Shown here one piece after another: positions 1 to 11,626 of a DNA stretch of 64,000 nucleotides. The notes under the pieces are model-generated. The model was not told the origin of the DNA, did no database searches, and was given only the letters and a program-made list of their open reading frames with translations. Every line of letters begins with the position of its first letter. Within the stretch, counting starts at the first letter, position 1. The position numbers and the translations under genes are program-made. Source of the DNA: Entophlyctis helioformis (taxonomy: Eukaryota > Chytridiomycota > Chytridiomycetes > Chytridiales > Chytriomycetaceae); contig JAHLKH010000029.1 in NCBI GenBank assembly GCA_025526915.1, positions 124,001 through 188,000 on the forward strand, in the 5' to 3' direction.

Positions 1-42
1 CACCAACGAGCCGACCGGCCGGCCGCGCCAATCACCGTGACC

Positions 43-1946
43 ATGCCAAGCTCCAGCGGCCTCGATGCCACCACATCACCAGCACCACAACCTGCGCCTG
101 CACCTGCTGCTGCCGCCGCCGCCTTGGCTGCTGGCGGCCAGACTTCTCCATCCGCCAACCGGCGCTCGATCACGGCCCATGCGATGCCAGCATCAGGAGC
201 AGGAGCGTCGGGCCTGCAGCCGTCCGTGTACACACCCTCACCGGCCGCGCCATCGGGCCGTCCCGGATCTGCCTCGTCAACACCGCTGCCGTCATCGTCC
301 ATCTCCGCATCAGCAGGCCACGCCGATCCGGCTGTCTCGCCCTCCCCCTCCCCCTCCCCCTCGTCGTCGTCGCAACAACGCTCGTCCGTCACGTCGCCTG
401 CTACCCAACAGCGATCGCCTACACTCGATCGCCGCTCGCCCGACACGCTGCAACGGCCTGCCAGTCCGTCGTCGGGTATTGGCATGGGTCCGCCCACGCC
501 TGGTGCACCGCTGCAACCGTCGCCCATGCTATCGCCACTCCTGTCGACACCCAAGAAACGTATTGTGGATACCACCCAGACGCCCCTGTCGGCTCCGATC
601 CCCGTTGTCGCGCCGGCTGCCAAGCCCAAGAAACCTATGGGCTCTGCTGCTGCTGCTGGCAAGATGCCGTCGTCGTCAGCATCAGCATCAGCGTCGACAT
701 CGGTGTCAGCATCGACATCAGCATCGGTAGGCAAACACGCGACCGCGACAAGCACACGCGCGAAGCTTGCGGCTCCTGCATCCACTTGGGGTATCTCGTC
801 ATCCACTGCATCGCACCACCAGCAACAGCAGCAGGGATTGAGACCGCGTACAACGCCTGGTGCGCTCGAGTACTCGTTGATGACGACACTCAATGGTGAA
901 CCGCTACATCCGGATAGCACGACGCATGGGTTGTCGTACCCGCGCAAGACGGGCGTTGGCGGGAGTGGTGGCGGGAGTGGTGGTGGTGGGAGTGGTGGCG
1001 GGCTTGCTGTTCCTGGCAGCAGCGGAAGTGTTGGCAGCGCGCTGGCTGGCGCTGTGACCGATGATCGCGCTTACAGCATGCCCGTGTATCCTGGCGAGCA
1101 TGGCGAGAGTGGCGGGTCGCCGGGCAGTGGCCGCAAGGGCATGTCGACCTCTGCCACGCAATCTGTACGTTGATATCGTTTTTGTTGTCATACTGGCTAT
1201 CGTGTGCGAGTGAGATGTGCTGGCACTTATCATGGTTGTATGGACAGAGCATCCGGACCTTGTCTGACGGGAGTTCGGTAAACGATGCCGTGTGATGCAT
1301 GTCGCGTGGTGTGGTTAGTGGGATGAGTGTACTAACCACAACTATTCTACGCAGAGAGTCTCGTCCGTGTCGCGGCCACGGGGCGGCAACCTCAACGGCA
1401 GCCAAGACAGCCCACAATCCATGAGCGCAGCAGCAGCCGCCGCAGCAGACGATCTCCTCATCCGCAGCCTCAAAGACACCAACACGACGCTCGCGCACGA
1501 AAAGAAGGAGCTCCTCGGCACGGTCGTGTCGCTCACGGAAAAGCTGTCGCAGTACGAGAAGCGCATCAAGGTGCTCGAGGCACGCGAAGCGCATCTCGCC
1601 AAGGAGAAAGAACTCGCCGTCCGCGACCTGGACAACCATCGTCGCGCTGGTGTCGGCGAGCGTGTCAATGTCGATGGCCTGCGTGCGCAGATTGCCGAAG
1701 AGCATGCACAGAACGCGTCCTTGATTGTGCACAACAGGTGTGTTGTGTGTCTCATCGTGTACTATTGCACTCGTGGCGTGTTTGGGAGAGTGTGACCGAC
1801 GGATGGACTGACGGACGGACGGACGTGGGGACAGGTCCCTCAAAACACAAATCTGCGAGTTGGAGGCGGTCATTGAGACGCTGCTGCCCACTGCACCTCC
1901 TGATACGGCACGGCACGCTCTCGCGATCCTCAGGGGACATGCCTGA
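43..1946 (+). CDS. Ser/Pro-rich coiled-coil protein (possibly 5'-partial)
   Basis: I do not recognise the family. Three exons fit with consistent phases: 43-1164, 1355-1737 and 1835-1946 (538 residues from the ATG at 43). The frame is open back to base 1, so the true start may lie outside the window. Residues 1-375 are low complexity: Ser/Pro/Ala tracts and a Gly-Ser run near residue 310. Residues about 390-520 are a Lys/Glu/Leu-rich heptad region typical of a coiled coil, continuing across the last intron (ICELEAVIETLL). Both introns are GT-AG; the second separates two parts of the coiled coil in phase 2. A disordered scaffold with a C-terminal dimerisation segment is the most I can say. It ends tail-to-tail with the gene stopping at 2331. 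Confidence 0.6.
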
Positions 1947-2006
1947 CACCCCCGCATCCCTCTCCTCTCCCCTCCTATACATAAACGTGTGCAATTGTCG
2001 AGTAGT

Positions 2007-2008
<2 letters not shown>

Positions 2009-2053
<45 letters not shown>
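2009..2053. repeat. (TC)n microsatellite
   Basis: About 45 bases of alternating TC lie in the short space between two convergent genes. Reading frames through it are artefacts of the repeat. Confidence 0.95.
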
Positions 2054-2057
<4 letters not shown>

Positions 2058-2330
2058 ATGCGTGTGCGTGTATTGGAAGGGGATTGGAATGCGTGGTATG
2101 CGTGTGCTAGCCGACCACCGAGCTGATGGCCTCGGGCCGCGACTGCACAAAAAGGAACCGCTGGACGGGCGGCAGGGTTTCGTTTGCGAGCGGCGATCGG
2201 AGCATCCTGACTGCGTTGATGGATATCTTCCTGTTGTTGGTGTGCGTGTGCGTGTTTGTGTGTTGGTGAGAGTCTGGTGTGCATGCACTGATGAGGTGGA
2301 AGGAGAGTGGGAGGAGGGAGAGAAGGGGGC

Positions 2331-4605
2331 TTACTTGCGGCGGAAGGTGGCGGAGCCGGGTCGGCTGGACGCGGTGGCCGCCAGCTGCGGGCCGCCCATG
2401 TCGTCGTCCATGCGGTACGTGAACGCGGGTGTCGGTAGTCGCGCGTTGCCTGCCAGCCCAGACGTCGGTCTGCTTGCCCCGCCGCCGCTGCGATTCATGG
2501 CGCCTGGACTGCCGTGCCCGTGCGGATGGCTGCTGCCGGCGGATCTGTTGGATGCCGACGAGCCCGGCCGTGGTTGGAGCATGGGCGGATGCAGCTGGTC
2601 GGCCGGATGGCGCGTGGCTTGCGAGTGGAGCCGTGCGTGTCCATGCCCGTGGCCGATCGGCGGGCCCCACTGACCCACGCCGCCCATCCGCACGGGCTTG
2701 CCGCCACGGCCGCCGCTGGTGGTGCCTGCGCTGCTGCTGCTTCCTGCTGACCGGCCGCGCGGCTGGTGCTGATGCGTGCCGCTGACGGCACTCGCGAAGC
2801 CGCCCATCGTGCCTGCCATGGACGATCCCATCCATCCGGACCGGTCAGTCTGTCCCATCCCACCGCCCCCACTCCCACCCCCACCGCTGTTGGCTGCCAC
2901 CCATGCCATCATGCCTGCTGTCCCGCTCGACCCTCCGCCGCCACTGCCGCCGCCAGCATGGTCCATCTGCCTGTGATGCTGCGCGCGCAGCTGCTGCTGG
3001 TACAGCGATGCAATAAACTGTGCTTGGATCGGGTCCACGACGTCCTGCTTTGTCTCGGTCGAAAACAGATGCGACCGGAACAGCCGCTTGAGCTCGTAGT
3101 CGATCACCTGCGACAGCGAGTGCGCTTGCAGGATCACCTTGACCACGTCCATGACGATCGTGTACATGCCCTGTATGCCGCCGCGCACACCGCATATGCG
3201 TGCATGCATCACATGTCGTCAGAGTCAGTCAGTACGCGCCGGTGTGGACACGAGGGAGACGAGCAGAGCGACAATGGAGCCACCTCGAAATGATACCGTT
3301 CCTTGGCCGGTGCGCGCGAATGCCGCGAGTTGAACAGCAGCATGTGGCAGTAGGCAAACGAGAAGTCATGGAGCGACGATTCCGTCTCGTCGCGTGCCTG
3401 CGCCATCGAGATCCTGTCTGTCCCGAAAAACTCTTGTCTGCCCCCCCAACCATCGCGTTCGTTGGTGCGAGCGAGCGTGCGTGCAGTCAGTGTTAGTCGA
3501 CGCCCCCGTCTCGTGCACACAACCGAGTGGCAGGACCACGCACTTTGCGATTTCGTTGACTTGACGGAGGAATGCCGGCGGCACGTCCATCCAGGATTTG
3601 GCGGCACGGTCTTGTGTGCGGATGAGCTGCTCGCGAATGAATGCGCGCGTGTAGACCACGGCGTGCTTGAGAAAGTTGTCAAACTCGGTCGAGCCGAGGA
3701 TGTTCTCAAACTCCTTGTTGAGCTTGATGGTGTTTTTCGCAACCGAGTCGCCTGTCGTCAGTGCGGTCAGTGCAGTGGATGGGGATGCCATTGTTGTTGG
3801 CGTTGGGATCGGCTGGCGAGGTGGGGTAGGTGTGGACGTACGAATGAGCTGGTCAATGTCGAACTGGATCTGATCGAGCACAAAGAACCTCGTGGGGCGT
3901 CTGCCGATGCGCACGACACGCCGTGTATGGGCGGTTGGCAGACGGTCCAGACCCGCAGACCGGACCGGACCGGACCAGGCCACGCCACGCCACGCCAGTG
4001 TTGGGCAACGCCAGAAACACCAGCGACCATTCGGTGCAGTGAATGACGCATCGGGTGGAGCATCCCCCAGTCAGCAACCGGATCGCCAATCAGACTTTGG
4101 CAGTGATGAGATGCTTGGTTGTGCACCGGCACACCGCACCCACTTTTCTTCGAGCAGCATCGGCGCAAACATGCTTTCCTTGCCGCCCGCACCCTGCCCG
4201 ACGGACGTATCAATGCGCTGCAGTTCCGCAAAGGCCATCACCGACGCCGACGCATTGAGGGCCGCCAGCATGCTGCTCGATCGCCCAACGGCCGCCAACC
4301 GTCGCGGTTTCATTATACAGGCGTCAGATCAACAAACAACGAGATACAGACAGATGCAGACAGTGGCACGGACGACGCTACCTGTCGCCAAAGCCAACGC
4401 CAACGGTGCTGCGCCGTGCACCGCCAGACAATGACATGCGTGTGGCACCCAGCACGGGTGGACCGCCGCCGCCGCCATTGCCATTGCCCTGCGACGTGGA
4501 GCCCTTGCGCAGCGACTGGCTCGTATGCGAATCGCCCAGCGAAAACGACGATGTGGACGACGACGTGTGGTGCGGAGTGGGCAGCACAAACGACGTTCGG
4601 CGCAT
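2331..4605 (-). CDS. PPP1R36-like protein (protein phosphatase 1 regulatory subunit 36 family)
   Basis: Read on the minus strand. Exons with matched phases are 3751-3524, 3417-3284 and 3170-2331. Earlier exons are probably 4605-4382, one beginning at 4272, and one ending at 3842; their junctions are less certain. The conserved part runs NEIAKCVVLPL, then HDFSFAYCHMLLFNS, then MYTIVMDVVKVIL and ELKRLFRSHLFSTE. This follows the order and spacing I know for PPP1R36, a phosphatase-1 partner linked to flagellated cells. The C-terminal 200 residues are Gly/Ser/His-rich and unlike the animal protein. One intron near 4100 has no clean AG acceptor in the needed frame, so a frameshift or unusual splice site is possible. 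The family call rests on recalled similarity and needs a profile search. Confidence 0.5.
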
Positions 4606-5506
4606 GGTGAGCGCGACAGGAACTCGCGGCTGTTGGGGTTTCCGGCCTACCAAGAATGTGAATGCGCGCAGGAGATGGTTGCCGTCGATTGGCTGCGATT
4701 GTGTGGATGGAGACAATGAGTCGGAAAGTGGTCGAGACGCGCTGCTGGCTGGATTGGGGGGCGAGTGGCAGATCTGGCAGCGTGTCTTGTGCGCGTGTCT
4801 TGTGCATGTCGTCATGGCGTCATGGTGTCTGCACGTCGCCGTCATGCCGTCATGCCGTCATGGCTGGCTGTGGCGCGCGTCTTGTGTGTGCTGGCAGCGT
4901 GTCTTGTGTGTGCGTCAGTCTGGCGAGCCGCAAGCGGCCGCATTCAGCCACACGAGTGGCACCGGTGGGGCTCGTCAAGCCACGTGAGAGCCACACATGC
5001 ATCTTGCCAATGGGCCGCACGCCACTGGCCATGAGCGCATTCTGGTGTGGCGCGGCCCATTCATTGCCAGGGTGGCTGAGGGACAGCGGTCGGGTGGCAC
5101 CTGCGGCACGATAAGCACGCTGGCTGCATTGTGGTTTGCGCGGTTGGATGTCTGTGCACACGGACGCATGGCAAGTGGCTGGCTCTTTGCGGCAAGTGGC
5201 TGGCTGGCTTCATTGGGCAATCTTCTTCAAGCGGCAAGTGTCCATGAGGAGAGGGAGGGATAATATTACGAGGTGTTGGAGGTGGAACGTGTGACAACGA
5301 GGCGTGGTGGAAGGTGGAAGGCGGACAGCAGAGACGCAGGGCAGACAGCCAAACGAAGAAGACGAAGAAGAAGACGAGCAAGTGGAAGGAACAAATGTGT
5401 ACAGGGGCGAAAGAACAACAGGCCATGGCTGGCGTCAGGCATCCCAAGCGTGCCATGTCTTGACTTGGGTTGTGGGGAATCAGATCAGACCAGGCTGGGG
5501 ATGCTC
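4606..5506. other. intergenic, no gene seen
   Basis: Nine hundred bases between two minus-strand genes: the promoter of the PPP1R36-like gene and the 3' side of the SH3-PX gene. Short imperfect repeats of GTCATGCC occur near 4,800-4,865. Open frames here are short or antisense and show no recognisable domain. Confidence 0.6.
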
Positions 5507-6814
5507 TTAGAACGCAGATGTGGTGTGGCTGGAGGTGCTCGTGCTTGTGCTCGTGCTGGAGCCAAACAGGTGCGAGAAGAACTCGGATGCAACGGAGCGC
5601 TTGCGCGTCGACGTGTTGCTGGACGGCTGCAGCTGTTGCTGCTGCTGCTGGAAGCTGGCGGGCTTGGACGACAAGCCCATGTTGATCTGGAACTGGTGCT
5701 GCTGGTGGGGCTGGGGCTGCGGCACGACGGCCTGCTCGGTCCACGGGCACACGTCCTTGAGGTTGGGGTGCGAGCGTGCCGGTGCGATGGGAGCGCGGTT
5801 GTTCATGATGGACGAGCTGGACGCGGTCAGGGCCGAGGCGGGCTGCTTGACCTGCGTGGCGTGCACGCCGCTGCTGGGGTCTGAGAAGCCCGAGTCGCGG
5901 CGGATGCTGCCCGTGTAGGCCGAGAGCTCGCTCTCCTTGCCGTTGCGCGGCTGGAAGAAGGTGGCGAGCGAAGCGGGCAGGCGGCGATCGGTGGCCGAGC
6001 GGGTCCACGAGTGCGAGGCGAGGGCGTTGAGGTACAGGTCGGTGCGCTGGGCCTTGGTGGCCATGTCGTCTGCGAGCGCGCTGCCGGCATGGGTGGGCGA
6101 TGTGACGGACAGCGACGACGAGGTCGACGAGGTCATGGACAGCGGGAACTCGGGCAGCGACGAGGCGGCGTACGAGAGCATCATGGAGCGGTGCAGGGAG
6201 ACCAGGTCTGCGGTGGAGCGCACGATGGTGTGGGCCGAGGCGCCACGCACCACGCGGATGCGGAACTCGTCCGAGCCGGGCGAGGCGCCACGCGACACGG
6301 CGACCTCTGCGATGGCAATGGCCTGCTGCGACTGCATGAGCAGGGCCCACTCGGGCGAGAGCTGGAAGGGGGCGGTGTGCTCCGTGACGGGCGTGGGCTG
6401 CTGCTGCTGCTGCTGCTGTTGGGTGTTCTGGCTGTAAAGGGCGGCGGCGGTTGCGCGTGCCTCTTGGGGAGCAGGGCGGGTGGCTGGCTGAGCGGCGTCA
6501 CGGGCGGGGGCGACCTGTGCATTGGCGTGTGCAGCGGCGGCGGCGGCAGCAGCACCGACGTTTGTCGAGGGCGGGGCATTGTCCTTGCTCATGAGGTCGA
6601 CCTCGACAAAGTAGCGCAGGGGCACGAGGCCCGAGACGGCGTTGCGGGCAAAGGGCGTGGCGAACTGGGTCGACACAAAGTAGACGCCGCGCTCGTAGTC
6701 GGCGGCGAGGGCGTAGAACGGCTGGCCCTTGCGGAACGAGAGCAGGTGCGGCGACGGCGAGATGTAGTCTGCGATGGCCTTGATCTTGAAGATGGTGGAG
6801 GCGACGGACGGCAT
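5507..6814 (-). CDS. SH3-PX domain protein (Bem1/Scd2-like scaffold)
   Basis: A single uninterrupted frame of 435 residues. Residues about 8-72 form an SH3 domain: an ADYISPSPHLLSF start, the FRKGQPF turn, and a GLVPLRYFVEV end. Residues about 165-280 match a PX phosphoinositide-binding domain: FRIRVVRG, then a Ser/Leu-rich loop with LPEFP, then RRLPASLATFFQPR. The rest is Gln- and Ser-rich. SH3-PX order recalls yeast Bem1 and Scd2, which link Cdc42 to polarity at the membrane. This protein has only one SH3 and no PB1 domain that I can see, so it is a relative rather than a strict orthologue. Its start faces a 1.3-kb divergent promoter region shared with the GH5 gene. Confidence 0.75.
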   Translation of the reverse strand: MPSVASTIFKIKAIADYISPSPHLLSFRKGQPFYALAADYERGVYFVSTQFATPFARNAVSGLVPLRYFVEVDLMSKDNAPPSTNVGAAAAAAAAHANAQVAPARDAAQPATRPAPQEARATAAALYSQNTQQQQQQQQPTPVTEHTAPFQLSPEWALLMQSQQAIAIAEVAVSRGASPGSDEFRIRVVRGASAHTIVRSTADLVSLHRSMMLSYAASSLPEFPLSMTSSTSSSLSVTSPTHAGSALADDMATKAQRTDLYLNALASHSWTRSATDRRLPASLATFFQPRNGKESELSAYTGSIRRDSGFSDPSSGVHATQVKQPASALTASSSSIMNNRAPIAPARSHPNLKDVCPWTEQAVVPQPQPHQQHQFQINMGLSSKPASFQQQQQQLQPSSNTSTRKRSVASEFFSHLFGSSTSTSTSTSSHTTSAF

Positions 6815-8135
6815 CGTGTGTCGAGTGTGTCGAGTGTGTGTGTAGAGAGAGAGTCGAGTGTGTGTGGGTGTAGAAGGGGCTTTTGAACACGGGGGCGGCG
6901 GGCTTTACAGGAGGACTGAAAGGTACAGAGTGTACAGAGTCTGAACGGCGGGTGCGTGAATGGGCTGGCTGCGGGCGAGGGGCGGCGGGAGCGCGGCGGG
7001 CTTTTAAAGGCTCGGTGGGTGGGTGAGGGCGGGGGCGGGAGTGGGAGGGCGGGAGCGAAGGAGTGAGAGGGAGGCGCAAGGGCGTGTCAAGTGCGTGTGT
7101 CGGTGTGTCGAGTGTGTGTCGAGTGCGTGTTTCGTGTTGCCGGTGCCACTGGGCTGCCACTGGGCTGCCACTGGGCTGCCACTGGGCTGCCACTGGGCTG
7201 CCACTGGCTGCTGCAGTGCCAGAGTGCGCCCGTTCGTTTGGGCTTTGCCCAATGTTCGGCGTGCGGCGAGTGAACGTGCGGCGTTTGGGTGTGCGGCGCG
7301 TGTGCCTTGTGCGCGTGTGTTTCAAGGCGCGCCACTGGCTGAGCTTGCGGCCAGACTGAGCTTGGACTGGCTGCGGCCTCACAGCGGCCTCACAGCGGCC
7401 TCACAGCGGCCACGCAGATCCGAAACACTCGCGCTGGTGCACTCCCGCCGTGTGCACTCCCGCCGTGTGCGTGCGTTTCTGCCATTCTGCCGCTTGCTTC
7501 GTCGAGTCTGCCCGTCGAGTCTGTTGGTTGAGTCTGTGCGGCGTCTTGTTGCTCTCTCTGTCAGATAGCCACTCTGGCACACACAGGCACACACACACAC
7601 ACACACACAGGCACTCTGGCACACACAGACACACACAGGCACTCTCTCTCTCACACTCCTCGATCCAGCCACTTGCACGTCCGGCTCTTCCGCCGGCTGA
7701 TCAAGCCTCGCTCAGCCGTGCCGTCTCGAGAGAGCGTGTGTGTGTTTGCAGCCACAATGACGCGCTGGCTGGCTGGCTCTCTCTCTCTCTGGCTCTCTCG
7801 CTGGCTGGCTCTCTCGCTCCAACGCCACCACCGCCACCCACCAGGTTCCGCCCGGCCCTGATGCCACCACCACCACCACCACTGGCCTCCCTTGGGTCGC
7901 TCGTCATGGCCCATCCCTCGGACACTCGAGTGACAGATATGGATGGACAAGTGTCCGAATGACATCACCGCATGTCCCCTTCGTGCTCGCCAAGTCACGC
8001 CAAGACACGCCAAGTCACGCCGAACCAACCAACCAGTGGACTTCCAGAGCGACATCTCTGTCCAGACGTGATCTGACGCATCGAATCTCGCTCTTGCCCG
8101 CCAGCTGCCAAAACAGTCCTCTGCGATCATAGAAG
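6815..8135. promoter_or_regulatory. divergent intergenic region between SH3-PX and GH5 genes
   Basis: 1.3 kb without a supportable gene. It carries pyrimidine/purine tracts, a direct tandem repeat at 7142-7208 and CA repeats near 7580-7640, as expected of a promoter zone. A TTTTAAAG motif near 7003 could be a TATA-like element for the minus-strand gene, but this is weak. Confidence 0.5.
7142..7208. repeat. 11-bp tandem repeat, about six copies
   Basis: The unit CTGCCACTGGG is repeated about six times without interruption, in the divergent promoter region. Confidence 0.9.
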
Positions 8136-11100
8136 ATGGGTGCGACGACAGAGCCACCACAAGCCAAGCCCGGCAGCGTCGTGCCTGCTGCATCGTCAGT
8201 GTCGCTCATGCTGGCTGGCCCTTTGCAGCAGCAGCAACTAGAGCAACAGCAACAGCAGCAGCAGACGAGCCGGCCGCAGACCCAGCAGTCGCAGCTGCCT
8301 GCGCCAGACATTGCCGCCACGGGGCCGCTGCTCGCTGCCGACTCGCGCTTCTTCAGAGACGCCCGCACGGGCCGCACGATCCTGCTGCGCGGCGTCAACC
8401 TGTCCGGCAGCACCAAGCAGCCGTTCTCGCCCAAGCTGCCGTCGCACGAGCCGTCGGGCTTCTTTGAGCACACGGACGTCTCGTTTGTCGGCCGCCCGTT
8501 CCCGCTCGACGAGGCCGACGAGCACTTTAGCCGGCTGGCGTCGTGGGGATTCAACTTTCTGAGATTCAATATCACCTGGGAGGCCATCGAGCACGCCGGC
8601 CCGTAAGTGATCTCTCTCTGTCTGTGTGTGCTCTGTGTGCTCTGTGTGTGTGCTCTGTGTAATCTGTGTGTGTGATCTGTGTGTGTGTGTGTGCTGTCTC
8701 GCTGTCACTATGGCCACGACGGACTGCATCACCAAATGCATCACCAAATGCACATGCATATCCATATGAATGGATATCCATCCATATGTATGATATCCAC
8801 AATCCACAGGCACGACTGACTCACGCCTGCTCTGCTCTCTGCTTCTCTGCCCTGCCCTGCCCTGCCCCTGCCCTGCCCTGCCCTGCCCTGTCTCAAACAC
8901 ACACACACAGCGGCATCTACGACCAGGCGTACATTGCCTATGTCATCAGATCCTGCTCAAGGCCAAAGAGTACGGCTTCCGCGTCTTTATCGATCCCCAC
9001 CAAGACGTGGTACGTTGCCTGGTGTCTCACGCTGCCTCTTGCCTGGTGTCTCACGCTGTCTCTTGTCTTGTCTCTTGCCTTGTCTCTCGCTGTCTCGTAT
9101 GGCCTTGTCTCGTATGGCCTGGCCCGTGTCTCACTGCCCTTCTCCACATAACATCCCTGCTCGCGTCCAGTGGTCGCGTCTGTCCGGCGGCTCAGGTGCG
9201 CCCGGCTGGACCCTCGACGTGGTCGGCTTTGAGCCGCGCAACTTTGCCCCAACCAACGCCGCCCTCGTGCAGAACACGTACGCGGACCCAAAGCACTTCC
9301 CCAAGATGATCTGGTCCACAAACTACTTCAAGCTCGCCACAGCCACCATGTTCACGCTCTTCTTTGCTGGCCGCACCTTTGCCCCAAAGTGCACCGTCGG
9401 CGGCGTCAACATCCAGGACTACCTGCAGCAGCACTACGCCAACGCCGTGGCTGCCCTGGCCCGTGCCATCCACAGCACGCCTGGCCTCGAAAACGACGTG
9501 GTCCTTGGCTACGACACCTTGAACGAGCCGTCGGGCGGGTACATTGACTGCAAGGACATCAACGTCCTGCTGCACGAGCAGGAGATGCGCAATGGCCTCA
9601 CACCAACGCCGCTGCAAGGCATGATCCTGGGCGAAGGCAAGGCGTGTCCTGACGTGCAGGTCTGGGAAGTGACGGGATTCGGCCCGCAGCGCGTCGGCTC
9701 GCAGACGGTCGACCCGGCCGGCGTCCGTGCCTGGAAAGACGGCGTCCAGTGCATCTGGGCGACGCATGGCGTGTGGGATCCGCAGACGGGCAAGGCACTC
9801 ATCATGGACTATTTTAGCAAAGACCCGTCCACATCCAAGCCGTTTGACTTTTTGGCAGACGGCTGGCAGCCGTTTGTGCGCTTCTTTTCAAAGACGCTGC
9901 GCGCCATCCACAGCGATGCCGTCATCTTTGTCGAGCCGCCCGTCAACGTCTATCCGCCAAAGTTTGACGTGGGCAAGGGCGACCCGTCTGGCCCGCTTTG
10001 CTACGCACCCCACTGGTACGACGGCCTGACGCTGGTGACCAAGACATTCAACACGTGGTACAATGTCGACTACATTGGATTCAAGCGTGGCAAGTACAGC
10101 AGCATTGCCTTTGCGATCCGGCTGGGCGAGGCAGGCATTCGCTCGGCCTTCAAGTCGCAGCTCAACATGATCCGCCAAGAGGGGGTGCAGCAGATGGGTC
10201 TGTACCCGTGTGTGATTGGCGAGATTGGCATCCCGTACGACATGGACGACAAGAAGGCGTACCTCACGGGCGATTACGCGTCCCAGACCAAGGCCATGGA
10301 CGCCAACATGTCTGCCCTTGAGCGCAACCTGCTCAATTTCACGCTCTGGAACTACTGCTCCGACAACTCGAACCTGTGGGGCGACCAGTGGAACGGCGAG
10401 GATCTGAGTCTGTGGTCGCCGCCTGTTGCGTCGGTGGTTGCCAAGGAGCTCGGCATGGGCGGCACTGGCAACGGCACTGGCACGGATGGATCTGGCACTC
10501 GCAGCAGCTACGAGTCTGGCGACACGCTTTCCAACGATCCAGTCGGCGCCGGCGGCGTCAAGGCTAGCTCGGGGATCGTCAGCCGGCGCAAGAACGTTCC
10601 AGCGGATCTGAATCAGGGGGCACGCGCGCTGGAAGCGTTTGTGCGGCCCTTTCCCGTGCTCACTCCAGGCACGCCGGTCGCGCTGGCATTTGACCTGGAC
10701 CAGGTGCTCTTCACATACACGTTCTCGCACAGCGTTAATGCCGACACAGGTCTCTGGCACCTCGACTCGAGCAGCAGCGACGCACTCTACACCGGCCCAG
10801 ACGGCAGCCAAGTGCCGCTTGGATCCGTCACGGAGCTGTACATCCCACATGTGCATTTCCCGACGGGATCCATGCTGCAGGTATGGGTGTCGGACGGCAC
10901 CTGGCGACTCTATGGCGACCTGCAGCGGTGTGTGTGGAAATGCGCGTGCCGCTTAGCACCGCAGGGCGGCCAGGGTCATGCCCATGGCCACGATGCGACC
11001 CAGGGCCGCAGCGGATCGTTTTCAGTTGCCGGACCGGGCGATATCCCCATGTCGCCGACGTCTGGCGGTGCAGGCGGTGTGAGTGGCGCGAGTGGGCCCG

Positions 11101-11231
11101 AGTCAGCAATGGATCAGTGCGGCCCGCGACCACGTCCATCCAGCACACGATTCGCATCCGCGCGATCAAGGCGGCAGATGCAAGCGCGGCATCGGCGTCG
11201 GGCACAGGCGTGGTGTCGACAGCGGGCATGA
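8136..11231 (+). CDS. GH5 steryl-/ceramide-beta-glucosidase (EGCrP/Sgl1 type), one-base frameshift
   Basis: Glycoside hydrolase family 5 of the endoglycoceramidase-related type, which in fungi splits glucosylceramide or steryl glucoside. Exon 1 (8136-8602) carries the (R/K)GVNLSG motif. Exon 2 (8911-9009) encodes [11 protein letters not shown] and [11 protein letters not shown]. Exon 3 (9171-10927) encodes the acid/base glutamate in DTLNEPSGG, the nucleophile in CVIGEIGIP, and the C-terminal beta-sandwich ([16 protein letters not shown]). Exon 2 is 99 nt, one base short of what the phases need: the frame of its first half differs from that of FIDPHQDV, with the break near 8947. One base seems lost (AATCAAGAT-like to ATCAGAT), by sequencing error or mutation. 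The last exon after 10928 is uncertain; [14 protein letters not shown] near 11,130 looks like its end. Confidence 0.85.
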
Positions 11232-11626
11232 TTGTCGTGGCGAGCGCGAGTGCAGGAGGCGTGGGCAGCGGCCCGACGGATGGATCGGCGACAGGAGCCA
11301 GCCTCGCACCGGTGCGTGGGTCCGACGAAGACGAGGTGGTTGGGGCCGTATGCCCCAGTGCACGGTCATGTGATGGGAGGGTGGCGAGACGAGGGAATGA
11401 AGACGCAAGGGATGTACGATGGATGGATGGATGGATGGATGGATGGATGGATGATATGGTGTTTATGAGAGGGGGACGGCGGGACGGATTATGGGTCAGG
11501 ATGAGAGGGAAAGCGAGGGATACATGCACAACGGAGGGGATGGGACGCGAGGGGGACGCGAAAGATGCGAGATGCGAGATGCGAGGGAGAGATACAAAGA
11601 TGACGAGAGAGACGAGACAGAGACCA
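11232..11626. other. intergenic with (GATG)n repeat
   Basis: About 400 bases between convergent genes. It contains a GGAT/GATG tetranucleotide run at about 11,418-11,452 and purine-rich sequence. The 3' end of the GH5 gene may extend into it. Confidence 0.5.

Noticed and set aside
890..2284. 464-codon minus-strand open frame
   Set aside because: It is antisense to a phase-consistent gene, runs through the (TC)n microsatellite as an Arg-Glu repeat, and shows no domain.
5061..6350. 429-codon minus-strand open frame
   Set aside because: It overlaps the SH3-PX gene in another frame of the same strand, is His/Arg/Ala-rich as expected of a GC-rich shadow, and lacks any domain.
7023..7962. Plus-strand open frames between the SH3-PX and GH5 genes
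   Set aside because: They are made of the 11-bp repeat and CA tracts; the composition is pure repeat translation.
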